Shown: piece by piece, positions 35,642 through 43,760 of the stretch | Numbering within the stretch: position 1 is the first letter of the stretch | How the letters are laid out: each line of letters starts with the position of its first letter | Source: Blautia hansenii DSM 20583 | GTDB taxonomy: Bacteria; Bacillota; Clostridia; Lachnospirales; Lachnospiraceae | Length of the DNA stretch: 64,000 bases | Assembly (NCBI RefSeq): GCF_002222595.2 | Contig: NZ_CP022413.2 | Location: 2,441,501-2,505,500 of the forward strand | Reading direction: 5' to 3' | Position numbers and translations under genes: made by a program | The notes under the pieces: model-generated | What the model saw: only the letters and a program-made list of their open reading frames with translations | Database searches by the model: none | What the model was told of the DNA's origin: nothing

Positions 35642-36835
35642 TTAATTATCCTTTCCCTGAAAATTGTTTTTCTCTGTCAGTCCCTCCTGGGCAAACATGG
35701 TCTTTAAAACAGATATATCCGATGATACATCCCATGCGGTTTCTTTATAAAAGCTGTCCAGCAGATTTTCAAAAGCAACGTTAATGGTATCTAATGTATT
35801 TTCGATTTCCGATTTTGCTGTTTTAATATTTTCTCCCTGCATATCCTGCTTATCCAATTCCTCATAAGCATTCAAAAGCTTCATGGTAGTAGGAAGATAA
35901 TAATCCATAAACTTATGTAAATCGTTGATAAGCTCCGGATGCTTTTCTACCCTCTGAAAAATTCTTCGGATTACATTTTCCAGATGATACATTTTATTGG
36001 AAATCTCCACTCCCGGAATAGCATCGTTGCTTCTTCTGATTTCTTCGATATAACGATTACCTTCCTCAATAACCTTTTGCACATCCTCAGAAAGCTGTGT
36101 TTTCGGTCTTCTTGCTTCTTCCGCTTTTCTTTCCTCCATGTTTCGTTCTGTCTCTAAATACTGCTCATAAGCATCGTCTGTCGCCATAAAACACACGCCG
36201 TTTTTATCCAGATGACCTTCCAAAAACATTCGTTTGTCAATCATTTTCTTTAAATCCTTACGTACAAACTTTTCTGATTTTCTGACGCTTTTTGCCAAAT
36301 CCTTTACATTTGCATAAGGTTTTCCGTTTAAAGTTTTTACATAAGAACGAAATCTTTTAATTTTCTTTCGTAAACGGTTTCCGCAGATACCCATAATAGC
36401 GCTAAGTCCCATAGCCGGCAGGAAAATCATCATTACCGTACCGATTTTAGAAGCAATGCTTCCTATAAAAAGAGATAAAATCCCCAATATTCCCGCTGTT
36501 ACGCCAAACATAATAGTAAGGGCAATTCCCAATGTTGTAAAAAGAAGTCCCAATGCCTTTGCTCCGTTTGTATTGACAAATAAGGCAAATTCTTCTCTGG
36601 CTTCCTTCATCCGTTCTCTCTGTGAAGGGTTTCGATAGCCTCCAAAAGGTTTATAGCTATACTTGTTGCTGTAAGCATTTCCCGCTCTTTTCATACTCTG
36701 CGCAACATTTCCGAGAGCGCTGTCAAGCGTCGCACCTAAATCTCTGTTTAATGCGCTGAAATCTCCGCTGTTAATTGCATGCTGCACAATATCCTTCACA
36801 TCTCGCCCCAGATTATTCCAATCATTCACCGGCAT
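35642..36835 (-). CDS. XpaC-like membrane protein (5-bromo-4-chloroindolyl phosphate hydrolysis family)
   Basis: A 397-residue protein: a Gly/Tyr/Asn-containing N-terminus, two to three hydrophobic segments (about 95-160), then a helical cytoplasmic part with the LNGKPYANVKDLAKSV...FVRKDLKKMIDKRMF block of the XpaC family. The family name comes from an early hydrolase assay and probably does not describe the real role. The ATG at 36835 is preferred because it lies eight bases after GGAG, against three for the ATG at 36844. First gene of the polC operon. Confidence 0.82.
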   Translation of the reverse strand: MPVNDWNNLGRDVKDIVQHAINSGDFSALNRDLGATLDSALGNVAQSMKRAGNAYSNKYSYKPFGGYRNPSQRERMKEAREEFALFVNTNGAKALGLLFTTLGIALTIMFGVTAGILGILSLFIGSIASKIGTVMMIFLPAMGLSAIMGICGNRLRKKIKRFRSYVKTLNGKPYANVKDLAKSVRKSEKFVRKDLKKMIDKRMFLEGHLDKNGVCFMATDDAYEQYLETERNMEERKAEEARRPKTQLSEDVQKVIEEGNRYIEEIRRSNDAIPGVEISNKMYHLENVIRRIFQRVEKHPELINDLHKFMDYYLPTTMKLLNAYEELDKQDMQGENIKTAKSEIENTLDTINVAFENLLDSFYKETAWDVSSDISVLKTMFAQEGLTEKNNFQGKDN

Positions 36836-36934
36836 GTCATTCACTCCTATTCTAACAGTCCAATTTTACCAACCCGTGATTACTGTTTCCTTAAATTATA
36901 TATGAAAGATTGCAAAAAAGCAACGGAACATCTC

Positions 36935-36963
36935 TTGCAATTCACACGTTAAAGTTTTATAAT
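36935..36963 (+). promoter_or_regulatory. ilvE promoter
   Basis: TTGCAA (-35, 36935-36940), 17-base spacer, perfect TATAAT (-10, 36958-36963), giving a leader of about 55 bases. No T-box or attenuator is visible. Confidence 0.75.
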
Positions 36964-37022
36964 GTTAAAAAATTACATAAAAGCTGTTTTCGCTCAGCTA
37001 TGCAGCAGAATGGAGGATGAAA

Positions 37023-38048
37023 ATGGATAAAAAGAATATTGATTGGAAAAATCTTGGATTTGGTTATATGCAGACAGACTACCGTTATGTATCCAATTTC
37101 AAAGAGGGGAAATGGGACGAAGGCACTTTGACAACAGATGCCAATGTAGTTATTAATGAATGTGCAGGTGTGCTGCAATATGCACAAACTATCTTTGAAG
37201 GATTAAAAGCATATACCACAAAGGATGGAAAGATAGTAACCTTCCGCCCTGACTTAAATGCCCAGCGTATGGTGGACTCAGCAAACCGACTGGAAATGCC
37301 GCCATTTCCTGCTGAAAGATTTCTCGATGCAGTGGCTAAAACAGTAAAAGCAAATTCTGCTTTTGTTCCTCCTTATGGTTCCGGTGCTTCTCTGTATATC
37401 CGACCATATATGTTTGGAGCAAATCCTGTTATCGGCGTAAAACCAGCAGATGAATATCAGTTCCGTGTATTTACCACACCGGTAGGCCCCTACTTTAAAG
37501 GTGGTGTAAAGCCACTCACTTTAAGAGTCAGCGATTTTGACAGAGCTGCTCCTTGTGGAACAGGACACATTAAAGCAGGACTGAACTATGCCATGAGTAT
37601 GCATGCTATTGTAGATGCACATAAAGAAGGTTATGATGAAAACCTATACTTAGATGCAGCAACAAGAACAAAAGTAGAAGAAACAGGAGGAGCAAACTTT
37701 ATCTTTATCACAAAGGATAAAAAAGTAGTCACACCGAAATCCAACAGTATTCTTCCTTCTATTACACGCCGTTCCCTTTTACAGGTTGCAAAAGATTATC
37801 TGGGACTGGAAGCAGAAGAAAGAGAAGTTTATCTGGATGAGCTTCAGGACTTTGCAGAGTGCGGTCTTTGCGGAACTGCCGCTGTAATCTCTCCAGTAGG
37901 CAAAATCGTAGACCACGGAAAAGAAATCTGTTTCCCAAGCGGCATGGAAGCCATGGGCGAAGTGACAAAACAGTTATACAATACCCTTACAGGAATTCAG
38001 ATGGGAACTATTGAAGCTCCGAAGGACTGGATTTATGTAATAGAATAA
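37023..38048 (+). CDS. ilvE: branched-chain amino acid aminotransferase
   Basis: PLP fold-type IV aminotransferase that interconverts Leu/Ile/Val and their keto acids with glutamate. The 341-residue protein of the long (BCAT2-like) subgroup has QYAQTIFEGLKAY, the PLP lysine region GHIKAGLNYAMS, and LDAATRTKVEETGGANFIF. The start is the ATG at 37023, six bases after GGAGG; the ATG at 37017 overlaps that site. It stands alone between a promoter and a bidirectional terminator. Confidence 0.96.
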   Translation: MDKKNIDWKNLGFGYMQTDYRYVSNFKEGKWDEGTLTTDANVVINECAGVLQYAQTIFEGLKAYTTKDGKIVTFRPDLNAQRMVDSANRLEMPPFPAERFLDAVAKTVKANSAFVPPYGSGASLYIRPYMFGANPVIGVKPADEYQFRVFTTPVGPYFKGGVKPLTLRVSDFDRAAPCGTGHIKAGLNYAMSMHAIVDAHKEGYDENLYLDAATRTKVEETGGANFIFITKDKKVVTPKSNSILPSITRRSLLQVAKDYLGLEAEEREVYLDELQDFAECGLCGTAAVISPVGKIVDHGKEICFPSGMEAMGEVTKQLYNTLTGIQMGTIEAPKDWIYVIE

Positions 38049-38054
38049 TAAAAC

Positions 38055-38103
38055 ACCGACAATCTTTCAGACATTTTACTGTCCGTAGATTGTCGGTATT
38101 TTT
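38055..38103. terminator. bidirectional terminator between ilvE and yaaA
   Basis: Perfect 11-bp stem ACCGACAATCT (38055-38065) / AGATTGTCGGT (38087-38097), then ATTTTTA on the plus strand and GTTTTATT on the minus strand. Confidence 0.88.
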
Positions 38104-38121
38104 ATGCTCCCAATATCATTT

Positions 38122-38862
38122 TTATACAGTAAATACCATTTTATTTTCATTTGAAAACTCTTCTGCATACTGCAGTCCCATAACATGAAACTCTTTTATT
38201 TTTTCAATATCTTCTATCTGATTTTCCGCCATATAACGAACCATCTCGCCTCTCGCCATCTTTGAAAAAGTCCCTTTCTGCTTTACCTTTCCATTATGAA
38301 CTTCTCCAAATTCTACCGTAATGAAGCGCTCCTTTGGCAAAATATATTTGGAAATGCTTTGAGAGTATTCTTTAGATGCCATATTAATGACAATTCCGTC
38401 GTCCTTTATTACTTCTTGATACAACTTATCTCCCCAGAACTCATATAAATCTTTGCACCCTTCTGTTTCCAGCTTGGTTCCCATTTCCAAACGATAAGGT
38501 GTCACTCCGTCAAAAGGCTTTAACACCCCGTAAAATCCCGATAAAATACACAAATGCTCCTGAATATAGGTCAGCTCTTTTTCTGTGAAAACCTGTGGCG
38601 CTATGTGCTGATACTGCAAGCCCTCGTAGGACAGGATTGCCGGTGTAAGACCTGTCTTCAAATTCATATCACGAAAACGCTCTGCGTTTAGTCTTGCGAT
38701 TTTGTCATTGCATTTCCACAATGTTTTCTGCTCCTCGTAAGTATATCCCCTGATTTTCTCACATAAGCTTTCTGCCTCCGGTAAAAACTTTGGCAGCCCC
38801 TGTATCGGCAGACAATCTGTATCTACATTCATTTTCTTTGCCGGTGAAATAATAATCTTCAT
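38122..38862 (-). CDS. yaaA: YaaA family protein (peroxide stress, DUF328)
   Basis: A 246-residue YaaA/DUF328 protein. Hallmarks are the N-terminal MKIIISPAKKM, the ILSGFYGVLKPFDGVTPYRLEMG core, and the DNA-like-binding GTFSKMARGEMVRYM block. In E. coli it lowers intracellular free iron during peroxide stress and binds DNA. It lies eight bases after bcp, a thiol peroxidase, which supports a shared oxidant-defence role. Confidence 0.93.
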   Translation of the reverse strand: MKIIISPAKKMNVDTDCLPIQGLPKFLPEAESLCEKIRGYTYEEQKTLWKCNDKIARLNAERFRDMNLKTGLTPAILSYEGLQYQHIAPQVFTEKELTYIQEHLCILSGFYGVLKPFDGVTPYRLEMGTKLETEGCKDLYEFWGDKLYQEVIKDDGIVINMASKEYSQSISKYILPKERFITVEFGEVHNGKVKQKGTFSKMARGEMVRYMAENQIEDIEKIKEFHVMGLQYAEEFSNENKMVFTV

Positions 38863-38870
38863 AAATAATC

Positions 38871-39323
38871 CTATAATTCCTCTAACATCTGTGCAGGATT
38901 ATCTGCTGCTTTTACTTTTCCGAAAGCTTTTACGATTATTCCCTGCTCGTCAATTAAATAGGTGGTGCGAACCACACCCATAGTCTTCTTTCCGTAATTA
39001 TTTTTCTCTTTCCATACATCATAAGCCTGAATACAGGATAATTCCGTATCAGATAACAATGTAAAAGGAAGCTCATACTTTTCCTCAAATTTTTTATGTG
39101 AAGCAACACTGTCCTTGCTTACCCCTAAAACCACAGCGTTTTTTTCTAAGAACTGAGGATATCGCTCGGCAAAACCACAAGCCTGCGTTGTACAGCCTGC
39201 GGTATTGTCTCTTGGATAAAAATATAAAATTACTTTTTTTCCTTTATATTCTTCCAGACTATGAATTTCTCCGTTCTGGTCCGGCAATGAAAAATCCGGC
39301 GCCTTTGTACCGATTTCTAACAT
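38871..39323 (-). CDS. bcp: thioredoxin-dependent thiol peroxidase (BCP/PrxQ)
   Basis: A 150-residue peroxiredoxin of the BCP/PrxQ group. The peroxidatic Cys lies in PRDNTAGCTTQAC, and the second Cys five residues on is the resolving Cys typical of PrxQ. It begins with the usual GTKAPDFSLPDQNG. It reduces peroxides at the expense of thioredoxin. Transcribed with yaaA, and probably with darA 32 bases upstream. Confidence 0.95.
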   Translation of the reverse strand: MLEIGTKAPDFSLPDQNGEIHSLEEYKGKKVILYFYPRDNTAGCTTQACGFAERYPQFLEKNAVVLGVSKDSVASHKKFEEKYELPFTLLSDTELSCIQAYDVWKEKNNYGKKTMGVVRTTYLIDEQGIIVKAFGKVKAADNPAQMLEEL

Positions 39324-39355
39324 ATTATTTTCTCCTATGCCTATTCTATTTTTCT

Positions 39356-39694
39356 CTATAATTTAATAAACTGCTCTACATTTACAATAAATACTGTTGC
39401 ACCGCCTACTTCAATGGTTACCGGCGGAGCTGCATATCCCATAACAGGACCTTTTGTGCCAGCAGAATAAGCAGGGTTCATCATGACCTCCTGACGTCTG
39501 GAACATTCTTCTTTAATAATCTGAAGTACCGTATCTACCTGTTCATCCTCTGTACCAATCATCAATGTGGCGTTTCCTTTACGTAAAAATCCACCTGTAC
39601 TGGAAAGCTTTGTCACACTGATTTTCTCTTTATTTAATCGCTCTATTACAAATCCCTCATCTTCTTTTCGTACAATCGCAAAAATCATTTTCAT
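39356..39694 (-). CDS. darA: cyclic-di-AMP receptor, PII-like (DarA/PstA)
   Basis: A 112-residue PII-like protein of the DUF970 family. Diagnostic segments are the N-terminal KMIFAIVRKED, VTKLSSTGGFLRKGNATLMIG, and the C-terminal EVGGATVFIVNVEQFIKL. B. subtilis and Listeria homologues are trimers that bind c-di-AMP; the downstream target is unknown. AAGGAGG lies 10 bases before the start. The location ahead of bcp-yaaA differs from the holB-linked locus in Bacillus. Confidence 0.93.
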   Translation of the reverse strand: MKMIFAIVRKEDEGFVIERLNKEKISVTKLSSTGGFLRKGNATLMIGTEDEQVDTVLQIIKEECSRRQEVMMNPAYSAGTKGPVMGYAAPPVTIEVGGATVFIVNVEQFIKL

Positions 39695-39767
39695 AAAGCA
39701 ACTACCTCCTTAGCATTGAGTCTTTTTGTGCACCTATTGTACCACAGTTTTTTAAATATTTCCACAT

Positions 39768-40157
39768 TTACTGAAATTGAAACAGATTTAATCCTACTTC
39801 TTTCTCAAATCGTCTGTCTACTCTTCCGTCAATTAACGTAATAACCATTTCACACGTTGCACTGATAATTGCCCTGTTTAAATGCCCTCCGAACACTTGT
39901 CCTTTTTCATTTCCTGCACTCATATGAAGATGGCAGTAAAATTCATCATTCATAGTATTGATTGTTCCTGTTAAAGAAACTATTTCAAAGCTTCCTTTAA
40001 ATTCATTTGCATGGTATTCTTTTGCCTCTGTGTCAAACACGCCCACTGTAAATTCACTGACAGCTCCCAATGCACTAATATCTGCCAATTTAATCTTTTC
40101 TTTTTCTGCTACCTCACGGACTTTTTCTAAAATTCCCTCTCCTTTATCCATTCGCAA
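39768..40157 (-). CDS. PCC/DUF296-domain protein with shortened N-terminus
   Basis: A 129-residue PCC (AT-hook-associated) domain protein: KEYHANEFKGSFEIVSLTG, HLHMSAGNEKGQVFGGHLN and GRVDRRFEKEVGLNLFQF are family signatures. Typical members begin about 12 residues earlier with a first beta strand (MEYK...). Here the frame is closed by a TGA shortly upstream, the only starts are TTG (40157) or ATG (40151), and no ribosome-binding site is visible. The missing end coincides with the promoter of the divergent remnant. Possibly a decaying gene. Confidence 0.65.
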   Translation of the reverse strand: MRMDKGEGILEKVREVAEKEKIKLADISALGAVSEFTVGVFDTEAKEYHANEFKGSFEIVSLTGTINTMNDEFYCHLHMSAGNEKGQVFGGHLNRAIISATCEMVITLIDGRVDRRFEKEVGLNLFQFQ

Positions 40158-40190
40158 GGTTATCCGTCATGCTCTTTTTCTGTTTTCCCC

Positions 40191-40219
40191 TTGTATTTCT
40201 GTATGGGCTGTCTTATACT
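40191..40219 (+). promoter_or_regulatory. promoter of the nuclease/transposase remnant
   Basis: TTGTAT (40191-40196), 17-base spacer, TATACT (40214-40219) on the plus strand, 30 bases before the TTG start at 40249. Confidence 0.5.
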
Positions 40220-40248
40220 AAATTTAAGACAAGCAAGGTGGTGATTTA

Positions 40249-40626
40249 TTGGAGGTCGGAACAACGTTATCCAAAACACTTCATACAGCGAGAAGCCATG
40301 CTGATTATGACGCCGCTTGCAAGCGTCTTCTTTCAGAAAAGGTTATTCTTGCATGGATTATGAAGAATTGTCTAAAAGAATACCGAAATTGCAGTATTCA
40401 AGAAATTATGGACAATTACATCGAGGGTGAACCTCAGATTGCAAAGGTTCCCGTTACACCAGCTGAAACGAATATCGTTACCAACTCCATGATTAAAGGT
40501 CTAAGCACAGAAGATAAAACCATTACCGAAGGTACTGTTACATACGACATACGATTTCTGGCGACAGCGCCGAAATCTAAGGATTTTATCCGTTTAATTC
40601 TCAACATAGAAGCACAAAAAGTTTAA
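40249..40626 (+). pseudogene. truncated PD-(D/E)XK nuclease-family transposase-like remnant
   Basis: A 125-residue frame matching the N-terminal part of a large Lachnospiraceae PD-(D/E)XK nuclease/transposase-like family as I recall it: KTLHTARSHADYDAACKRLL, EKVILAWIMKNCLKEY, and the nuclease-core strands TVTYDIRFLA...FIRLILNIEAQ, where D and ExQ are catalytic-type residues. Full members continue for about 200 more residues, but here a stop follows EAQKV. The TTG start has AAGGTGG seven bases upstream. A 3'-truncated gene, then a terminator and tRNA-Gly. Confidence 0.65.
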
Positions 40627-40631
40627 TAGAG

Positions 40632-40675
40632 AAAAAGTAGGACACTTTCTAAAAAGTGTCCTACTTTTTATTTTT
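40632..40675. terminator. bidirectional terminator between remnant and tRNA-Gly
   Basis: Perfect 17-bp stem (40632-40648 with 40653-40669) closed by a 4-base loop, with T runs on both strands. It ends both the tRNA transcript (minus) and the remnant (plus). Confidence 0.93.
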
Positions 40676-40688
40676 AAGAAATAAAAAA

Positions 40689-40761
40689 AGCGCGAGACGG
40701 GACTCGAACCCGCGGCCTCGACCTTGGCAAGGTCGCGCTCCACCAACTGAGCCACTCGCGC
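40689..40761 (-). tRNA. tRNA-Gly (anticodon GCC)
   Basis: A 73-nt cloverleaf on the minus strand: acceptor GCGCGAG/CTCGCGC, D arm GCTCAGTTGGTGGAGC, anticodon arm CGACC-TTGCCAA-GGTCG with GCC at positions 34-36, T arm GCGGG-TTCGAGT-CCCGT, discriminator U. The 3' CCA is not encoded; a T run follows directly. Confidence 0.95.
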
Positions 40762-40854
40762 ATATTGTGTTGAAATATCTCTCAAGCACGAAATATAATA
40801 TACTATATGTTCCTCAATATGTCAACACTTTTTTTGAATTTTTTTATATTTTTC

Positions 40855-41619
40855 TCAAGTACGCAAAATTGCACTGAGCACATACTGGTTATTTGGGAAG
40901 TTCTTGTGGGTAATATCTTCTAACCGAATTAAATCCACATCCAGCCAAAGCTCCTCTGCTACTACCATTAAATGAGAAAACATCACACCGAAATTCATCT
41001 CCTCGTATTTTCCCAGATGATTTAAATTATGCTTCTTAGCAAACACATGAATACGATTGTCATACACCACAAACCGCCACGGCTGACTGTTATAGCTGGA
41101 AGGCGCAAGTCGTGCTGCCTCCAATAGCTGTTTCATCCACTGTCTCGGCACTTCCTTATATACGCAAAGCTCTTTTAAATCCATGCGCTTTGCATCCACC
41201 GGTTTTCTGGTATAGCTGCCCTTGCTTTTTCCAAATGCCATGGTAATCATAAATTTCAAATCACCCTTATGAGGATTTCCAAATTTAGGCTTTACGCTTC
41301 CTAAAAAGCATGTTCCATAGCCTTTTGTGCACATAAACAAAGCAAGCTGCTCCATAATATATCCTGCATTCATCTGTGCCAAATCTTTTTCCTCTGAGTA
41401 AAATGCAATATAATAGGGCGCTTTTACTCCCAGCAAGTGCATTCTTTTATTTTGTCCTTTTGTATTGTCAATAATAGAAATCTCTGTACGGATACCGGGA
41501 TTTAATCCTTCAATCTGTGCATAAAACTCCTGTATCTCCTGCAATATTTCAGGAGATATTACTTCCATCTCATAATTTCGTACAGATTTTCTTAAAAAAA
41601 TAGCTTCGTATAAATTCAT
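40855..41619 (-). CDS. nitroreductase-family flavoprotein
   Basis: A 254-residue FMN nitroreductase-fold protein. The N-terminal AIFLRKSVRNYEME and the later RLAPSSYNSQPWRFVVYD contain the usual FMN-contacting Arg/Ser/Asn residues; YIMEQLALFMCTKGYGTCFLG is the central helix. It resembles the longer TM1586-like subgroup. The substrate is unknown. The ATG at 41619 follows AAAGGTGAGAAT. TTGCAT-16-TACAAT (41649-41676) is a likely promoter. Confidence 0.85.
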   Translation of the reverse strand: MNLYEAIFLRKSVRNYEMEVISPEILQEIQEFYAQIEGLNPGIRTEISIIDNTKGQNKRMHLLGVKAPYYIAFYSEEKDLAQMNAGYIMEQLALFMCTKGYGTCFLGSVKPKFGNPHKGDLKFMITMAFGKSKGSYTRKPVDAKRMDLKELCVYKEVPRQWMKQLLEAARLAPSSYNSQPWRFVVYDNRIHVFAKKHNLNHLGKYEEMNFGVMFSHLMVVAEELWLDVDLIRLEDITHKNFPNNQYVLSAILRT

Positions 41620-41648
41620 ATTCTCACCTTTAATCTCTATGTAACAAT

Positions 41649-41676
41649 ATTGTAACATATAAATTTTGAAATGCAA
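41649..41676 (-). promoter_or_regulatory. promoter of the nitroreductase gene
   Basis: TTGCAT (41671-41676), 16-base spacer, TACAAT (41649-41654) on the minus strand, about 30 bases before the start. Confidence 0.5.
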
Positions 41677-41698
41677 TGATTATTTTCTAAAATTTCTA

Positions 41699-41756
41699 TT
41701 GACAAATTCTTACAGACTTTGTATCATTGTACTAATCAAATAATACAGTAATACAA
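41699..41756 (+). promoter_or_regulatory. promoter and candidate operator of the GntR/ABC operon
   Basis: Consensus TTGACA (41699-41704), 17-base spacer, TATCAT (41722-41727). Just downstream, TGTACTA and TAATACA form an imperfect inverted repeat spaced by six bases, and a further TAATACA follows. A repressor bound here would block the operon, which fits autoregulation by the GntR protein. Confidence 0.6.
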
Positions 41757-41784
41757 TTTATCAAACTTACAGGAGGTGTTACAG

Positions 41785-42138
41785 ATGTCTTGGAACTTAA
41801 ATCCTGAGTATCCTATTTACACTCAGATTATGGAGCACATTACTTATGATATTATATCAGGAGCTTATACTCCCGGTTCAAAACTCCCCTCTGTTCGAGA
41901 ATTGGCGCAGACTGCCGGTGTAAATCCAAATACCATGCAGAAAGCCCTTTCTGAACTGGAGCACACAGGACTTTTATACAGTCAAAGAACCAGCGGTCGA
42001 TTTGTTACGGAGGATTTAGCTATGATTGAACAAGTAAAAACACAAATTGCATCCCAGCAAGTAAAAGAGTTCCTTCTGAAAATGGAACATCTGGGATATA
42101 GCAAACAAACCATTATCCAGCTTATTGAAAAAATTTAG
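41785..42138 (+). CDS. GntR-family regulator, YtrA type
   Basis: A 117-residue regulator with an N-terminal winged helix (YPIYTQIMEHITYDIISG, PGSKLPSVRELAQTAGVNPNTMQKAL, SGRFVTED) and only a short helical C-terminal dimerisation tail, as in the YtrA subgroup. That subgroup sits in front of and represses ABC transporter genes. The ATG at 41785 follows AGGAGG; an in-frame GTG at 41776 overlaps this site. Confidence 0.92.
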   Translation: MSWNLNPEYPIYTQIMEHITYDIISGAYTPGSKLPSVRELAQTAGVNPNTMQKALSELEHTGLLYSQRTSGRFVTEDLAMIEQVKTQIASQQVKEFLLKMEHLGYSKQTIIQLIEKI

Positions 42139-42152
42139 ATTAAGGAGGACAA

Positions 42153-42854
42153 ATGATGAACCCTATTTTAGAATGTCGCAATCTTACAAAATGCTACGAC
42201 AATAAAATTGCCCTGAACAAAATAAATCTTTCCTTGGAACGCGGAAAAATCATCGGACTTTTAGGGCCAAACGGAAGCGGGAAAACCACGCTGATTAAAC
42301 TGTTAAACGGACTTCTTGTTCCCACAGAAGGCTCTATTTTCGTAGACGGACATGCTCCCGGAACAGAAACGAAAAAAATTGTTTCCTATCTCCCTGAGCG
42401 AACTTATCTCTCTATGCACATGCGGGTTTCCGAAATTATTAACTATTTTTCTGATTTTTACAGCGATTTTGACAGAAGCCGTGCTTACGATATGTTAAAG
42501 CATCTGAATATCAATCCCACAGACCGTTTACGCACCATGTCAAAAGGAACAAAAGAAAAAATCCAGCTCATCCTTGTTATGAGCCGCAGGGCAAGTCTGT
42601 ATTGTCTGGATGAACCCATTGCCGGTGTAGACCCTGCTGCCAGAGATTATATTCTCTCTACTATACTGAATAATTATGATGAAAATGCAACTATTCTTAT
42701 TTCTACACATTTGATTTCAGATGTGGAAAATATTTTAGATGACGTGGTATTTATACAAAACGGTCAGATACGCCTGTGTGACAGCGTGGATAATATCCGT
42801 TTTAATCAGGGAAAATCCGTGGACACTTTATTTCGGGAGGTATTCAAATGTTAA
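42153..42854 (+). CDS. ABC transporter ATP-binding protein, YtrB type
   Basis: A 233-residue ATPase with Walker A GPNGSGKTT, a variant signature MSKGTKEKIQL in place of LSGGQ, Walker B LYCLDEPIAGVDPAA and the H-loop ISTHL. The KG signature is common in the YtrB/YhcH group regulated by YtrA-type repressors. It follows AAGGAGG; ATGs at 42153 and 42156 are both possible. Its last codons overlap the permease gene by 7 bases. Confidence 0.9.
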   Translation: MMNPILECRNLTKCYDNKIALNKINLSLERGKIIGLLGPNGSGKTTLIKLLNGLLVPTEGSIFVDGHAPGTETKKIVSYLPERTYLSMHMRVSEIINYFSDFYSDFDRSRAYDMLKHLNINPTDRLRTMSKGTKEKIQLILVMSRRASLYCLDEPIAGVDPAARDYILSTILNNYDENATILISTHLISDVENILDDVVFIQNGQIRLCDSVDNIRFNQGKSVDTLFREVFKC

Positions 42855-43678
42855 GAAAATTATATAAATACGACTTAAAATCCGTTTCCTTACTGCTGGT
42901 AATTTTACATGCCGTACTGCTTGTTTATACTGTAATAGGACGTATTGGAATTTTTATTGCCGAAAGAGCTCAGGCTTTCGTTTCTCCGGAAGCTTCCAGA
43001 CTTTGGGGGATTGCCGGTGCTTTTTATATCGTGGGATTTATTCTGTTTATTTTGGCTATTGTCATTGCAACCGTTGTATATTTGGCTGTCCGCATCCAGA
43101 AAAATCTATTTTCTGATGAAGGTTATTTAACCCACACGCTTCCGGTTAAGCCAACTCAGATTCTTTGGTCAAAGGTTTTTGTTATCTGGACATGGAGCGT
43201 AATTGATTTTATCTGTGTTATGATTTCTGTCTTTACTTTAATCACCTACAAGGACACCTTACCAGAAATTTTAAAGGGCGCTTCTACTTTTTTCGGAACT
43301 TTGTTTGGAAGCTTCGGCTTTACAAACTGGTTGGAAGAAGTTATTACCCTTTTAGCAGGATTATCACAGTATTTTGGTTTTTATCCTTTGCTGCTTTTAT
43401 TTGCCATGTGTTTGGGAAATCTCTTTAAAAGTCATAAAATCATGGGAACTCTTCTCTCTTTCTTTGGCTTAAACATTGTTCTGAGTTTTCTGAGCACCAT
43501 GATAACTTTTATTATCCCCGGATTAAGCCCGTTTATGCAGGCAAATCTCACACAGGATAATCTCTCTGTTTACAGCGGCAGACTGATGATTTTCACCCTT
43601 GTATGGAATATCCTCTTTTCCGCCATTTTCTTTGTGGGAAGCCGATATATTCTTACAAAGAAATTAAATCTGGATTAA
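42848..43678 (+). CDS. ABC transporter permease
   Basis: A 276-residue membrane protein with six hydrophobic segments and the GYLTHTLPVKPTQILWSKV loop typical of permeases paired with YtrB-like ATPases. With the ATPase it should form an exporter that responds to cell-envelope stress (family-based inference). A bidirectional terminator follows 32 bases after the stop. Confidence 0.85.
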   Translation: MLRKLYKYDLKSVSLLLVILHAVLLVYTVIGRIGIFIAERAQAFVSPEASRLWGIAGAFYIVGFILFILAIVIATVVYLAVRIQKNLFSDEGYLTHTLPVKPTQILWSKVFVIWTWSVIDFICVMISVFTLITYKDTLPEILKGASTFFGTLFGSFGFTNWLEEVITLLAGLSQYFGFYPLLLLFAMCLGNLFKSHKIMGTLLSFFGLNIVLSFLSTMITFIIPGLSPFMQANLTQDNLSVYSGRLMIFTLVWNILFSAIFFVGSRYILTKKLNLD

Positions 43679-43709
43679 ATGTGAATATTCCAATTTACTA
43701 CAAGAAGAA

Positions 43710-43760
43710 GGAACTGTGGCATCAGACAATAATTTATCTTATGCCTCAGTTCCCTATTTT
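43710..43760. terminator. bidirectional terminator between permease and amidase genes
   Basis: Stem GGAACTGTGGCAT (43710-43722) / ATGCCTCAGTTCC (43741-43753) with one internal mismatch, followed by CTATTTTT. The T tract overlaps the last codons of the converging amidase gene, so the two transcription units touch. Confidence 0.85.

Noticed and set aside
37017..38048. T-box or leucine attenuator before ilvE
   Set aside because: The leader is only about 55 bases and has no T-box motif or leader peptide.
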